From Methanobrevibacter millerae (lineage in GTDB: Archaea > Methanobacteriota > Methanobacteria > Methanobacteriales > Methanobacteriaceae), in the NCBI RefSeq assembly GCF_001477655.1, contig NZ_CP011266.1:790001-854000 (forward strand): DNA of 64,000 bases. Direction: 5' to 3'. Shown one piece after another: positions 56,220 to 64,000 of the stretch. Positions within the stretch are counted from its first letter, which is position 1. The number at the start of each line of letters is the position of its first letter. The translations under genes and the position numbers were made by a program. The notes under the pieces were generated by a model, which made no database searches, was not told the origin of the DNA, and saw nothing but the letters and a program-made list of their open reading frames with translations.

Positions 56220-56495
56220 TGATTTTGTTTGTCACGTTTTCGGTGAATTCATTTTTGCAAATGAATCGTCGGTTGGGAGTATCATGTTGAATTCATGGAT
56301 TTCATCAATTTGACCTGATTCACTAAAATTTGTGAAATTTAAAACATAACTTCCTTTTGTTTTATCATCAGACAGAAAATGAGGATGCCAAACAGGCATG
56401 TTCAATTCATTCATGTATTTTGGAAAGTATGCTGTTACTATTGTTCCTGTTTGGTCTGTGTGGTTGAATACCTTTGGTTTACTGCAGCAACTTCA
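56220..56495 (-). pseudogene. C-terminal remnant of acetolactate decarboxylase
   Basis: The minus-strand frame reads VFNHTDQTGTIVTAYFPKYM, then MPVWHPHFLSDDKTKGSYVLNF and IDEIHEFNMILPTD. This matches the end of bacterial-type alpha-acetolactate decarboxylase, where a GTxVGFWxPxY segment precedes GxHLHFLSDDrxxGGHVLDF and a final LP helix. The metal-binding His pair survives as HPH rather than HLH. A TGA closes the frame just upstream, there is no start codon, and the N-terminal two thirds are missing, so the gene is broken. Confidence 0.72.
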
Positions 56496-56632
56496 GTGAA
56501 TTATTTATAGGGTTTTCTTCTGATTGAATAGTGTAACTAATGAGGAATTGTGGCCTATGGCACTCCTGCTAAAATAGCTACTATGACAACTTCAAGCCAT
56601 ATATTATATGTTTAATTAAACAGAATATTATT

Positions 56633-57970
56633 ATGGCAGATAATGTAGATTTTATTTCAAATCCTAAAAATGCTTTCTGGCAGTTTACCACGCCACTGCT
56701 TTTGCTTACTCTTTTTGAAGCGGGTTACTCATTTGTTGATGTTTTTTGGGTGTCTCAGATGAATCCTGAATCATTTTTCGCAATAGGGGTGACAGTTCCA
56801 ATACTCACGCTTATTGTAAGTTTTGGAAGGTCTCTGGGTATCGGAACCAATTCTATAATGTCAAGAGAAATGGGAGATAATAATTTAATTGGTTCTTATA
56901 ATTCAATTTTGCATGGTATTGTGGCATGTTTGGTGAGCTGTGTTATCATTATGATGTCCATATTCTTTTTAATGGATATTTTAACATTTGTTGGCGCAGA
57001 TTCTTCAATGGATTTGTCAATGCAGTATCTGAGTCCTATGATTTTATGTCCGTTTGTTTTTATCTTTTCTAATTTTTTTGCAAACACTCTTCAGGCTGAA
57101 GGAAACTCAAAAATTCCCACAATATTGCTTATCTCAACTAATGTCTTGAATTTGGTTTTAGATCCGATTTTCATTTTTGTTTTAGACTGGGGCGTTAGCG
57201 GTGCTTCATATGCTACAATATTATCTTCAGGATTTAGTGCTCTTTATTTATTATATTGGTATTTGAGTGGAAAATCAGAAGTTCCTATAAATTTTAGGTA
57301 TTTCAAGCCAGGAATAGTTTATGATATATTTACTGTAGCTTTTCCAAACTTTTTAATGGACAGTTTATGGTGTATTTTAATACTATTCTTCAATAAGATA
57401 TTAATCGAACAGCTTGGTCAAATTGGTGTGCTGCTTTACTCATCTGCTTCAAAAATTCAATCCGTAATTATTTCTCATCAAAAGGCATTCAGTAGAGGAT
57501 TGGTTAGTATTTGCGGACATTTGTTTGGTGCAAATAAAATTGATGAACTGAAAGATTTATATCATTATGTGCTTAAAATAACTATTTTGATTTCAGTAAT
57601 ATCAACTGTAATATTCTTCTTCATTAGAGATTATGGTTTTGCATTGTTTTCAGTTACTGGCGTACCCGAATCAGTATTTTATATTGCACTTGCGGGTATT
57701 ATAATTGTCCCATTCCGTGGTATTACAGCAGTCACGGAAAAAATGCTGGATGGGATGGGAAAGAGTTTTTATGAACTGCTTTTAACATTGGGCAGTATCA
57801 TTTATGAAATTTCAATTGTATATTTATTGGCACCTATATTCAAGCAGGGTGTTTGTGTCTTACTGGGAATACTGGTTGGGGAAGTTACATTGGCTATTTT
57901 GTATTATATCATGCTAAAATATTTCCTTAAAAAATCTGAAAATGAAATCCATCATGCTGCAGGCGCTTAG
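56633..57970 (+). CDS. MATE family efflux transporter
   Basis: The 445-aa protein has 12 hydrophobic spans and the MATE pattern with two related halves: LFEAGYSFVDVFWVSQM near the N-terminus and AFSRGLVSICGHLFGANKIDEL in the second half. It would export cationic or drug-like compounds with Na+ or H+. It lies about 3.7 kb before an NRPS gene, so peptide export is possible, but other genes intervene. Confidence 0.9.
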   Translation: MADNVDFISNPKNAFWQFTTPLLLLTLFEAGYSFVDVFWVSQMNPESFFAIGVTVPILTLIVSFGRSLGIGTNSIMSREMGDNNLIGSYNSILHGIVACLVSCVIIMMSIFFLMDILTFVGADSSMDLSMQYLSPMILCPFVFIFSNFFANTLQAEGNSKIPTILLISTNVLNLVLDPIFIFVLDWGVSGASYATILSSGFSALYLLYWYLSGKSEVPINFRYFKPGIVYDIFTVAFPNFLMDSLWCILILFFNKILIEQLGQIGVLLYSSASKIQSVIISHQKAFSRGLVSICGHLFGANKIDELKDLYHYVLKITILISVISTVIFFFIRDYGFALFSVTGVPESVFYIALAGIIIVPFRGITAVTEKMLDGMGKSFYELLLTLGSIIYEISIVYLLAPIFKQGVCVLLGILVGEVTLAILYYIMLKYFLKKSENEIHHAAGA

Positions 57971-58009
57971 ATGTATAATAATGGTATTGCTGGTTTGTTC
58001 TGTTAGAGA

Positions 58010-58250
58010 TTTAAATAGGTCTTTCAAAGATGGATTTAAATTTGAAGCTAAATTAATGGATGGTCAGTAAAGCATTTGCTAACCAAATAATTACCTTCAA
58101 CATTAATGGAGTATTTTATGATAGAACTACTGATAATGAGGATATTGCTAGATTAAACATCAATTTAATGGCTGGTAAATACAATTATTACTTCAATGTA
58201 TTCCAACGGTGATACAATATCTAATCATAGGGTAACTTGATTTAGAAAAT
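58010..58250 (+). pseudogene. Remnant of an adhesin-like protein (Ig-like repeat)
   Basis: Two reading frames joined by a frameshift at about 58068 read FKDGFKFEAKLMDGQ and then KAFANQIITFNINGVFYDRTT followed by ARLNINLMAGKYNYYF. This is the repeat unit of the large adhesin-like surface proteins of Methanobrevibacter, in which a polymer-type Ig fold reads GKPLANxxVxFNINGxxYxRTT...ARLNINLxxGxY. Stops follow and there is no signal peptide or anchor, so only one decayed repeat remains in the 338-base gap after the MATE gene. Confidence 0.65.
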
Positions 58251-58308
58251 GCCAATTTAATGATAATATTTAAATATTTACGAATTAAAAAGATTATATG
58301 GTGATAAT

Positions 58309-58599
58309 TTGTTAGAAGCGTATCTACCTTTTATAGGTTTAATAATTTTTGGAAACATCGAAAACTTGATTCTAGCATCACAGGGTGTTGTTCAGGGTGT
58401 GGATGTTAAAATATTAAGTATACTAAGTATAATTGCTGTTATAATATGGTTGGTTATTGGAACTGTGGCTACTGAATTTGCAATCCAATATGCAAACTAT
58501 ATCACATTTATTGGTGGTCTTGCAATCGTTATACTAGGTATTCAAGCTATTTATGAAGCTGTTAAAAATATTCGTGCAAAAAAAATAGAGAGGGTTTAA
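58309..58599 (+). CDS. Three-span membrane protein, tandem copy 1
   Basis: The 96-aa protein has three spans (about 7-25, 36-54, 63-82) and begins at TTG with GGTGAT 4-9 bases upstream. Its first span holds FGNIENLILASQG, repeated base for base in the next gene. The layout resembles one half of small cation/amino-acid exporter families (CadD/LysE/TerC-like, where an acidic or Asn motif sits in the first span), but I cannot assign one. The next gene starts directly after its stop (TAAATG). Confidence 0.65.
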   Translation: MLEAYLPFIGLIIFGNIENLILASQGVVQGVDVKILSILSIIAVIIWLVIGTVATEFAIQYANYITFIGGLAIVILGIQAIYEAVKNIRAKKIERV

Positions 58600-58881
58600 A
58601 TGGTTAATTTAAAAGATTATGCGCCATTTACTGGTTTGCTTATTTTTGGAAACATCGAAAACTTGATTCTAGCATCACAAGGTGCTGTTGCACATGTTGA
58701 TCCATTTATATTGGGTGGATTAAGTTTAATTGCAGTGGTTATTTGGCTATTGCTTGGAGCTTACGGAACAAAAGTGGCTATTAAATATGCTGATTATATT
58801 GAAATTTTCGGAGGGGTAGCTATTATAGTTTTAGGTATCCAGTCAATGATTGAAGCTATGGGTGTAACTCTTTTCCCATAA
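58600..58881 (+). CDS. Three-span membrane protein, tandem copy 2
   Basis: The 93-aa paralogue of the preceding gene has the same three spans and the same FGNIENLILASQG block, whose DNA is nearly identical between copies. Its tail is shorter and lacks the basic end (KKIERV) of copy 1. As the two lie end to end, they are likely to form a heterodimer with six spans. Confidence 0.65.
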   Translation: MVNLKDYAPFTGLLIFGNIENLILASQGAVAHVDPFILGGLSLIAVVIWLLLGAYGTKVAIKYADYIEIFGGVAIIVLGIQSMIEAMGVTLFP

Positions 58882-58984
58882 TTTTTCTTTTTTTCTTTTT
58901 TTCGTATAAATTTTCACTATTTATAATTTATCAAAATCTTTGAAAATCATTACTAAAAATATTCGGCCAAAAAAAATAAGAAAG

Positions 58985-59056
58985 TAGTCCTATCCGGAGT
59001 CGAACCGGAGTCACAAGTTCCAGAGACTCGTATGATTGCCATTACACCATAGGACT
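58985..59056 (-). tRNA. tRNA-Gln (anticodon CTG)
   Basis: Read on the minus strand the 72-base gene starts AGTCCTATGGTGTAATGGC and ends with a T arm GACTCCGGTTCGACTCCGGA-type sequence closing on TAGGACT. The acceptor AGTCCTA/TAGGACT pairs fully. The anticodon stem CGAGT/ACTTG with loop CTCTGGA gives anticodon CTG (Gln, CAG). In archaea this tRNA is first charged with Glu and then amidated by GatDE, encoded at 9773-12958. Confidence 0.9.
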
Positions 59057-59235
59057 ATAAATTGCATCAATTTAATATTCTATTAATTTCTATATTATTT
59101 CTTCGATATAAAATTTTTCTATTTTTCTTAAAATCGTTAGGTTTATAAATATCAGTTTAATTAAATCAAAGAATTTTTCACAATAATTTTTAATTAGATT
59201 AGAAATAGATACTAATATTGAAAATGTAAATTAAT

Positions 59236-59805
59236 ATGGATGATAAAATGGCTATGGATTTGACAGATATTGGAATTGAAGAATGACAGAAATATGGAGG
59301 GATTTACACTACCATGAGCAAGGACGGTGTAAAAAATGCAGCTCCAATAGGAATTGTATGCAAAGGCAAAAATAAACTTGGATGCAGGTTATTTGTCGGT
59401 ACCAAAACTCTGAAAAACATCATGGAAACAAGGAAATATGTTGTAAATATTATTTTTAATCTTATAAATTTTGTAAAGTCAACCATCGGAAACCTGGATA
59501 CTGAAGAGTTTACAGATGATGAAAATATTGCAATATTAAAAAATGCAGAAGCATATATCATTTGCGATGTCACAGACATTAGAAAAATGGATCTCATTAA
59601 AGACCATGTAACATCAAATGGTGAGGCTTATATCATAAGCAGTGATGTTGTAAAAATCGTCAAAAACAATCCATGTGCAAAGGCTTTAAACCGAGGAGTT
59701 TTTGCGCTTCTCGAATGCCTTACAAACTATACTCGACTTGACCTTGTAATATTGGGTGCAAAGGCCAATATAAAATTCCACATGTTTCAGATGGCGGTTC
59801 ATTAA
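59236..59805 (+). pseudogene. DUF447 (flavin-reductase-like) gene with in-frame stop
   Basis: The frame from ATG 59236 reads MDDKMAMDLTDIGIEE, then TGA at 59284-59286, and continues without shift into QKYGGIYTTMSKDGVKNAAPIGIVC and a 163-codon frame to 59805. The part after the stop matches DUF447/COG2457 proteins: NAAPIGIV, GCRLFVGTKTLKNI, VVNI and LNRGVFALLECLTNYTRLDLV. The N-terminal part before the stop also fits the family. The C-terminus is shorter than usual and diverges after LGAKAN. A shorter product from ATG 59314 is possible but would lack the first strand. Confidence 0.65.
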
Positions 59806-60312
59806 GTTTAATTGTTCATAATGATAAGGGTCTGACTTAAATATTTTATAATTATCTTTATTTTTTTAAATTAATAATTATGTGGTCTTTTTAAATGTGA
59901 CTGTCAATTTGTCTGTTGGTGAAACAACAAGAAATTAAATTTTTTTTATTTATCTTTTGTTTATTATTTAATGAATAAATAATGATTAATTTCAATAATT
60001 AATACTTAATTATTATTTTTTCATAGGTTAATCATTTATTATTTGTTTTTTTATTTTTTTATTTATTTTTTATCGAAAGATTTATACTGAAATTGGATTT
60101 TTGATAATTTTTTTCTTTTTATTGTGATTATTTTTATTATTTGATGATGATATTTAGTTATTTTTTTGATTTATATATAATATTTTTATTTATTTAATTT
60201 TTTATATATATTTATTAGTTATTTTTTGAAAAAAAGAATGGTTAAATTTATATATTTAGAAAGACTCATTTAATATTATGTTACTCAAAAAACAAGCCTT
60301 TCCTATTAAAGA
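59806..60312. other. T-rich gap between two broken genes
   Basis: No gene is supported in this 507-base stretch. It is extremely T-rich on the plus strand with long TTTTTATTT-type runs. A short frame near 59895 (VTVNLSVGETTRN, then stop) could be another scrap of an adhesin-like protein, but it is too short to call. Confidence 0.35.
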
Positions 60313-61254
60313 ATGTCTGAATATCAATTAATATTTTGTGGTTTTGATGATCCAGAACCTGTGTGTGATGATATTCCTGATGAAAAAATATCATCAAAGT
60401 CATCTGATATCCAGTTAAAATTGGATTTAGATGATTATACATATTTCGCGGTGATTAATAATCCTACTTTAAATGATGAATTTGTTATAAATGAAAAAAG
60501 TATAATTAGATATGTTAAACCTTTTTGTAAACATTGTTATTCACGTAATGTGGTTAAATGGAATTACACGACTCGTGATTGGATAAATGATGATTTTAAG
60601 GGAACTGTTAAAGTACAAAGGTATAAATGTATAAAATGTGGTAGGATATCCTAAACTGAATTTAAAGGACAATATGAACAGTACTTCAATATTTCTGAAG
60701 ATTTAAAGGAAAAAAGCAATAAAAACTAAAGAATTAAACTGGTTTTCGCTCAGAGACATTGAAGAATACTAGAATTTATTTAATAATCTCAAATTATCTC
60801 ATGAAACAGTTCGAAAATCATTAATAGTGATTAAAGATAATTATATTTGCTATGATATTCCTAAATTGAGTGGATACTATGGATATGATGCGCAATGGAT
60901 AAAAATAGAAAAAATATGGTATTTTAGGCATGTTCTATTTGATATATATCACCATATACCAATTGTAGAATTATTCACTGATGAAGAGAAAATTCTCATT
61001 GTTCGTGAGTTTATCAAAGAAAATACCAAACAAAAAGATAGAATGGCAATTGTTACAGATCTAAAAATAGGTTACGAAGATATAATGGAAGAATTAGAAT
61101 TTAAAAGACAATAATTATGCATATTTTATCTTAAATTAAATATTAACAAACTTATTAAAAGTGAAATCAGAAAATTAAAAGTTAAAGAGAGATTTGGAAA
61201 ATTTGAAGAGAATGTGTACTTGAAATTTGATAATTATTTGAATTCAAATAGTTA
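60313..61254 (+). pseudogene. Decayed transposase (ISM1-like)
   Basis: The first frame (113 codons) holds a zinc-finger-like N-terminus, CKHCYSRNVVKWNYT and YKCIKCGR. After TAA at 60652 the same frame goes on as TEFKGQYEQYFNISEDLKEK, then a one-base shift leads to KELNWFSLRDIEEY, a TAG, and LSHETVRKSLIVIKDNYICYD into a 95-codon frame with TDLKIGYEDIMEEL, which may hold a catalytic Asp. A further stop follows KRQ, then LKLNINKLIKSEI, and the sequence ends early. At least three stops and one frameshift make it inactive. It resembles the transposase of Methanobrevibacter elements such as ISM1; that name is from memory. Confidence 0.75.
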
Positions 61255-61289
61255 AATGATGCATATCATTTCTATCTAATTGGCTGAAT

Positions 61290-61589
61290 TCACTCTATAT
61301 TCAAAATTTTATCAAACCCAGACATTCTGAATATTTCTCCCACAGATTCATTAACATTTTTAATGATGAACGGAATATTGTCTGGTTTTAATTTCTTTTG
61401 AGTTGCAATCAGAACTCTGAGACCTGCACTTGAAATGTATTCCATATTGGTAAAATCCATAATTAATGAATCAAATTTTCCCATTTCATTTTTAATTTCA
61501 TTGTCAAGGTCTTGTGAAGTAATTGTATCTATACGCCCTTCAACAAAAATTGTTAATTCTTGTCCATTGTAATCTTTATTAATATTCAT
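61290..61589 (-). CDS. STAS-domain protein (anti-sigma factor antagonist-like)
   Basis: The 99-aa protein is a single STAS domain: LTIFVEGRIDTITSQDLDNEI and MDFTNMEYISSAGLRVLI, where the second Ser of SSAG is the site phosphorylated by anti-sigma kinases in bacteria. Archaea have no sigma factors, so the partner must differ. It is divergent from the NRPS gene with only 79 bases between the starts; a similar STAS-NRPS neighbourhood is known to me from Methanobrevibacter ruminantium. Confidence 0.9.
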   Translation of the reverse strand: MNINKDYNGQELTIFVEGRIDTITSQDLDNEIKNEMGKFDSLIMDFTNMEYISSAGLRVLIATQKKLKPDNIPFIIKNVNESVGEIFRMSGFDKILNIE

Positions 61590-61668
61590 AGTAATTTATT
61601 TGTTAATATTTAATTTTAAATATTTTGTTTTACATAATTTTAGTATAGTTAAATTTAGGAGAATAAAT

Positions 61669-64000
61669 ATGAATTTCTTTAAATTATCCTCAGCTCAGAA
61701 AATGCTTTTATTTTCAGAGATAAATAATCCTCATAATGATTCATTTTATCTTAAATTTAGAAAAGATTATGATTTGGAGGATTTGGGGTATGTTAAAAAA
61801 GCAATTAAAATAATATCTGCCCAATATTTGAATTTACAAATTAAAAATGATGATACCGGTAATTTCAAGCAGTATTATATAGATATTGATGTAAATATTG
61901 ATTCATTTGATGTTTCAAATGAAAATCTAAATGATTTTATAAAAGATTATCTTGATAAACCTTTTGATGATGTATTTGACTCTCCGTTATATAAATGGGC
62001 AGTTTTAAAAACAGAATCTTCCGCTGTTTTGATAGGTGTTGTCCAGCATATTTTGCTTGATGGGACTTCTTTATTTTCAATTATTCCTCATGAAATGGAT
62101 AAGTGCATCGAATCTATTAAAAACAATAGTGAATATGTCCCAATTGATTATTCCTATGAAACTTATGTTGATGAAGAATTAAAATATTTAAAATCTGATG
62201 AAGCAAAAAGTGATAAAAAATACTGGTTAAATACTTTAAAGGATTATTCCGGAGACTGGTATTCATTTGATAATTCGGAACTTGGGTATTTTGAAGTTCT
62301 TTTAGATCAGACTTCAGATTTTAATTATTCGCCATTTGTAACATCTCTTGCATTAACCTTCTTGTATTTGGCAAAATTAAAACGTGGCAATAACTTATTC
62401 AAAGATCTGGTTTTAAACACTTCAGTCCATGGCAGATACTTTGGACAAGATGATGCACTGGGAATGTTTGTAAACACTATTCCATTAAGATTAACCTATG
62501 ATGAATATTTAACATTTGATGATTTGCTTGCATACTCTAAAAGCGTTTTAAAAGAGGGTTTGGCTCATGCGAAACTGCAGTTCAGCGAGTACACAACTGA
62601 TTTGAGAAATGCGGGAATTGATCCTGATTGTATTTCTACTATTTCCATCGTGTCAAATTCTACAAATCATGATTCTAAATTCCTGACATATCAAAAGGAC
62701 ATTAAATTCCCGCTTCACTTCAGAATAAATAAAAATTTCTCCGATAAAAATGGTTTGCATTCTATTTTCATTGAATATGATAAAGCATGTTTCCATAAAA
62801 GTGAAATCGAATCAATCGGTCAAGGTTTAAAAGATCTATTAAAAGAGGTTAGCATAGATTCATCAAAAAAATGTCGGGATTACAATGTGGATGAAGTGGA
62901 ATTTTTCAGGGCAGAAAATTATTATAATAATCTGATAAATTCATTTGATAATCCAACATCAATTTCACCGGATGTTAGTGGTGATAAGGTTAAATTTACA
63001 CAGATTTCTAAAGCAATTGATGAGGATAAGTTACAAAATTTGTCTAACCAGTATAAACTGCCTAAGGAAAAGCTATTGCTCGCAGTTTTCCTATATGATT
63101 TAACCAAATTTTCATTTTCAAAAGATATTTTAATTGCTTATAATCGTGTTGCTGCAGGATATCATTTTGACACTGATTTAAGCGTTGAAGAATACTTAAA
63201 TGATTTTAAAAATTCATTTAAAGAATTCAATAAATATCCCCTTTTAAACAATCAGAAATTAAACTTTGAAAGTGAAATATTATTTTTCATTGATGAATTT
63301 GACACTAAAGACTACAAACTTGTCTTTAATTATGAAAGTGGAAAAATCAATATCAGTTATGACGAATCATTCTATTCAAAAGAATTAATGGACGTATTTT
63401 TGGAGTCCATTGATGTATTATTGGATAAATTTACCATAAATGAGACATTACTTAATTCTATTTCAATAAGACGTGAAATTGAACTTGATGAGGACTTTGA
63501 AATTGATCTGGCTAATGAAGGCGTAATAAATAATATATTTGAAAAGATATCTTTGGAAAATCCGGATAAAACAATACTTTATACAGAGGATGGCGAGTTA
63601 ACATATGATGAATTAAACAGAAAAGCAAATAAAATAGCCAACAGTTTAATTAAAAATGGGGTTGAAGTTGAAGATAAAGTAATGTTTATGATGAGGAGAA
63701 ACAGTGATTTGATAGCGGCTGTTTTAGGTATTGTCAAAGCGGGTGCCGCATTTATTCCGATTGATCCGAACTATCCGAAAAACAGGATTGACCAGATATT
63801 GGAAGACAGCGATTCAAAATTTGTCATTACTTCTGAGGATATCGAATACGATGGTGAAAACAGATTTGATGTTGGAAAATTACTTGAAGAAAGCGATGAT
63901 TCAAATCCGAATGTAGAATTAACTCCTGACAATTTATGTTTCTTAATTTATACTTCAGGGTCAACCGGAAAACCTAAGGGGGTAATGATTACTCATAGGG
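61669..64000 (+). CDS. Non-ribosomal peptide synthetase (partial, runs off the window)
   Basis: From ATG 61669 (TTAGGAG upstream) the frame is open for 777 codons to the window end. The N-terminal ~430 residues are a condensation domain with QHILLDG (126-132), the active-site HxxxDG with Gln in the place of the first His, then a conserved DDALGMFVNT-type block. From about residue 615 an adenylation domain begins: LTYDELNRKANKIA, AGAAFIPIDPNYP, and IYTSGSTGKPKG (about 759-770). An N-terminal condensation domain suggests acylation of the first amino acid or an intermodular role. The specificity pocket lies mostly beyond the window. Confidence 0.92.
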   Translation, partial: MNFFKLSSAQKMLLFSEINNPHNDSFYLKFRKDYDLEDLGYVKKAIKIISAQYLNLQIKNDDTGNFKQYYIDIDVNIDSFDVSNENLNDFIKDYLDKPFDDVFDSPLYKWAVLKTESSAVLIGVVQHILLDGTSLFSIIPHEMDKCIESIKNNSEYVPIDYSYETYVDEELKYLKSDEAKSDKKYWLNTLKDYSGDWYSFDNSELGYFEVLLDQTSDFNYSPFVTSLALTFLYLAKLKRGNNLFKDLVLNTSVHGRYFGQDDALGMFVNTIPLRLTYDEYLTFDDLLAYSKSVLKEGLAHAKLQFSEYTTDLRNAGIDPDCISTISIVSNSTNHDSKFLTYQKDIKFPLHFRINKNFSDKNGLHSIFIEYDKACFHKSEIESIGQGLKDLLKEVSIDSSKKCRDYNVDEVEFFRAENYYNNLINSFDNPTSISPDVSGDKVKFTQISKAIDEDKLQNLSNQYKLPKEKLLLAVFLYDLTKFSFSKDILIAYNRVAAGYHFDTDLSVEEYLNDFKNSFKEFNKYPLLNNQKLNFESEILFFIDEFDTKDYKLVFNYESGKINISYDESFYSKELMDVFLESIDVLLDKFTINETLLNSISIRREIELDEDFEIDLANEGVINNIFEKISLENPDKTILYTEDGELTYDELNRKANKIANSLIKNGVEVEDKVMFMMRRNSDLIAAVLGIVKAGAAFIPIDPNYPKNRIDQILEDSDSKFVITSEDIEYDGENRFDVGKLLEESDDSNPNVELTPDNLCFLIYTSGSTGKPKGVMITHR

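Noticed and set aside
56896-57087. Minus-strand frame within the MATE gene
   Set aside because: Antisense to a well-supported transporter, without start signals.
59284-59286. TGA as a selenocysteine codon in the DUF447 gene
   Set aside because: The family does not need a Cys or Sec here, no insertion-element hairpin stands out, and other parts of the gene look decayed; a nonsense mutation is simpler.
60827-61114. A separate 95-aa gene
   Set aside because: It continues the transposase reading upstream through stops and a frameshift and is a fragment, not an independent gene.

Overview
The window comes from a hydrogenotrophic, AT-rich methanogenic archaeon, most probably a gut or rumen Methanobrevibacter. 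The evidence is an archaeal 23S/5S rRNA end, the Eha energy-converting hydrogenase operon with its 6- and 10-cluster polyferredoxins, split GMP synthetase (GuaAa/GuaAb), the archaeal GatDE amidotransferase, VorCBA 2-oxoisovalerate:ferredoxin oxidoreductase, KEOPS Cgi121, ribosomal protein L15e, GGTGA/GGAGG ribosome sites, TATA boxes, oligo-T ends, remnants of adhesin-like proteins and an NRPS. The species cannot be fixed from the sequence alone.

Layout. 0-6.3 kb: the 3' end of an rRNA operon, then cimA and cgi121 on the plus strand, converging on a minus-strand operon guaAa - 85-aa protein - guaAb - nre - DegT-like aminotransferase. 6.4-9.7 kb: redox genes (EFR1 flavodoxin-ferredoxin, MarR regulator with two matching upstream palindromes, glutathione-peroxidase-like protein, thioredoxin reductase). 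9.8-18.1 kb: one tightly packed minus-strand unit, XRE-cupin regulator - acyl-CoA ligase - vorC - vorB - vorA - gatD - gatE, which joins fatty-acid activation and 2-oxoacid synthesis to Gln-tRNA(Gln) formation. 18.3-31.2 kb: the most unusual region. A TPR protein is followed by a plus-strand cassette of two tandem HTH-FHA proteins, one 1178-aa Ser/Thr kinase fused to an Hsp70-type ATPase, a 45-codon frame, and two tandem proteins that each carry an HD phosphohydrolase domain and two C-terminal RyR domains; a decayed IS200/IS605 tnpB lies directly downstream. 31.2-46.7 kb: a small Cys-tailed protein, a sugar epimerase, and the complete eha operon (ehaA-ehaR) extended by an Ftr homologue, a PfkB kinase, a polyferredoxin and a CBS protein. 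46.8-54.4 kb: small transcription units, including tRNA-Thr(CGT), a Ser-rich surface-type protein, an MFS exporter, a tocopherol-cyclase-like/phytol-kinase-like pair, a bacterial-looking 2TM-LytTR-DUF3021 module, a DUF3795 protein, and a J-domain-like/HIRAN pair. 54.5-64 kb: rpl15e and a COG1325 RNA-binding protein, a sugar acetyltransferase, a MATE exporter, two tandem 3-TM proteins, tRNA-Gln(CTG), several broken genes (acetolactate decarboxylase, adhesin-like, DUF447, transposase), a STAS protein, and the start of a non-ribosomal peptide synthetase that runs off the window end.

How the genes may work together. The best candidate for an undescribed system is the 19.8-30.1 kb cassette. It holds a kinase, phosphothreonine readers tied to DNA-binding domains, a chaperone-type ATPase, and nucleotide-hydrolase-like enzymes tied to putative ligand-sensing RyR domains. 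The domain calls rest on visible motifs; the idea of one signalling or conflict system is inference from co-orientation, domain complementarity and paired duplications. The rest is mostly core methanogen metabolism. Transfer and decay are concentrated at 30.4-31.1, 51.5-52.7 and 56.2-61.3 kb.
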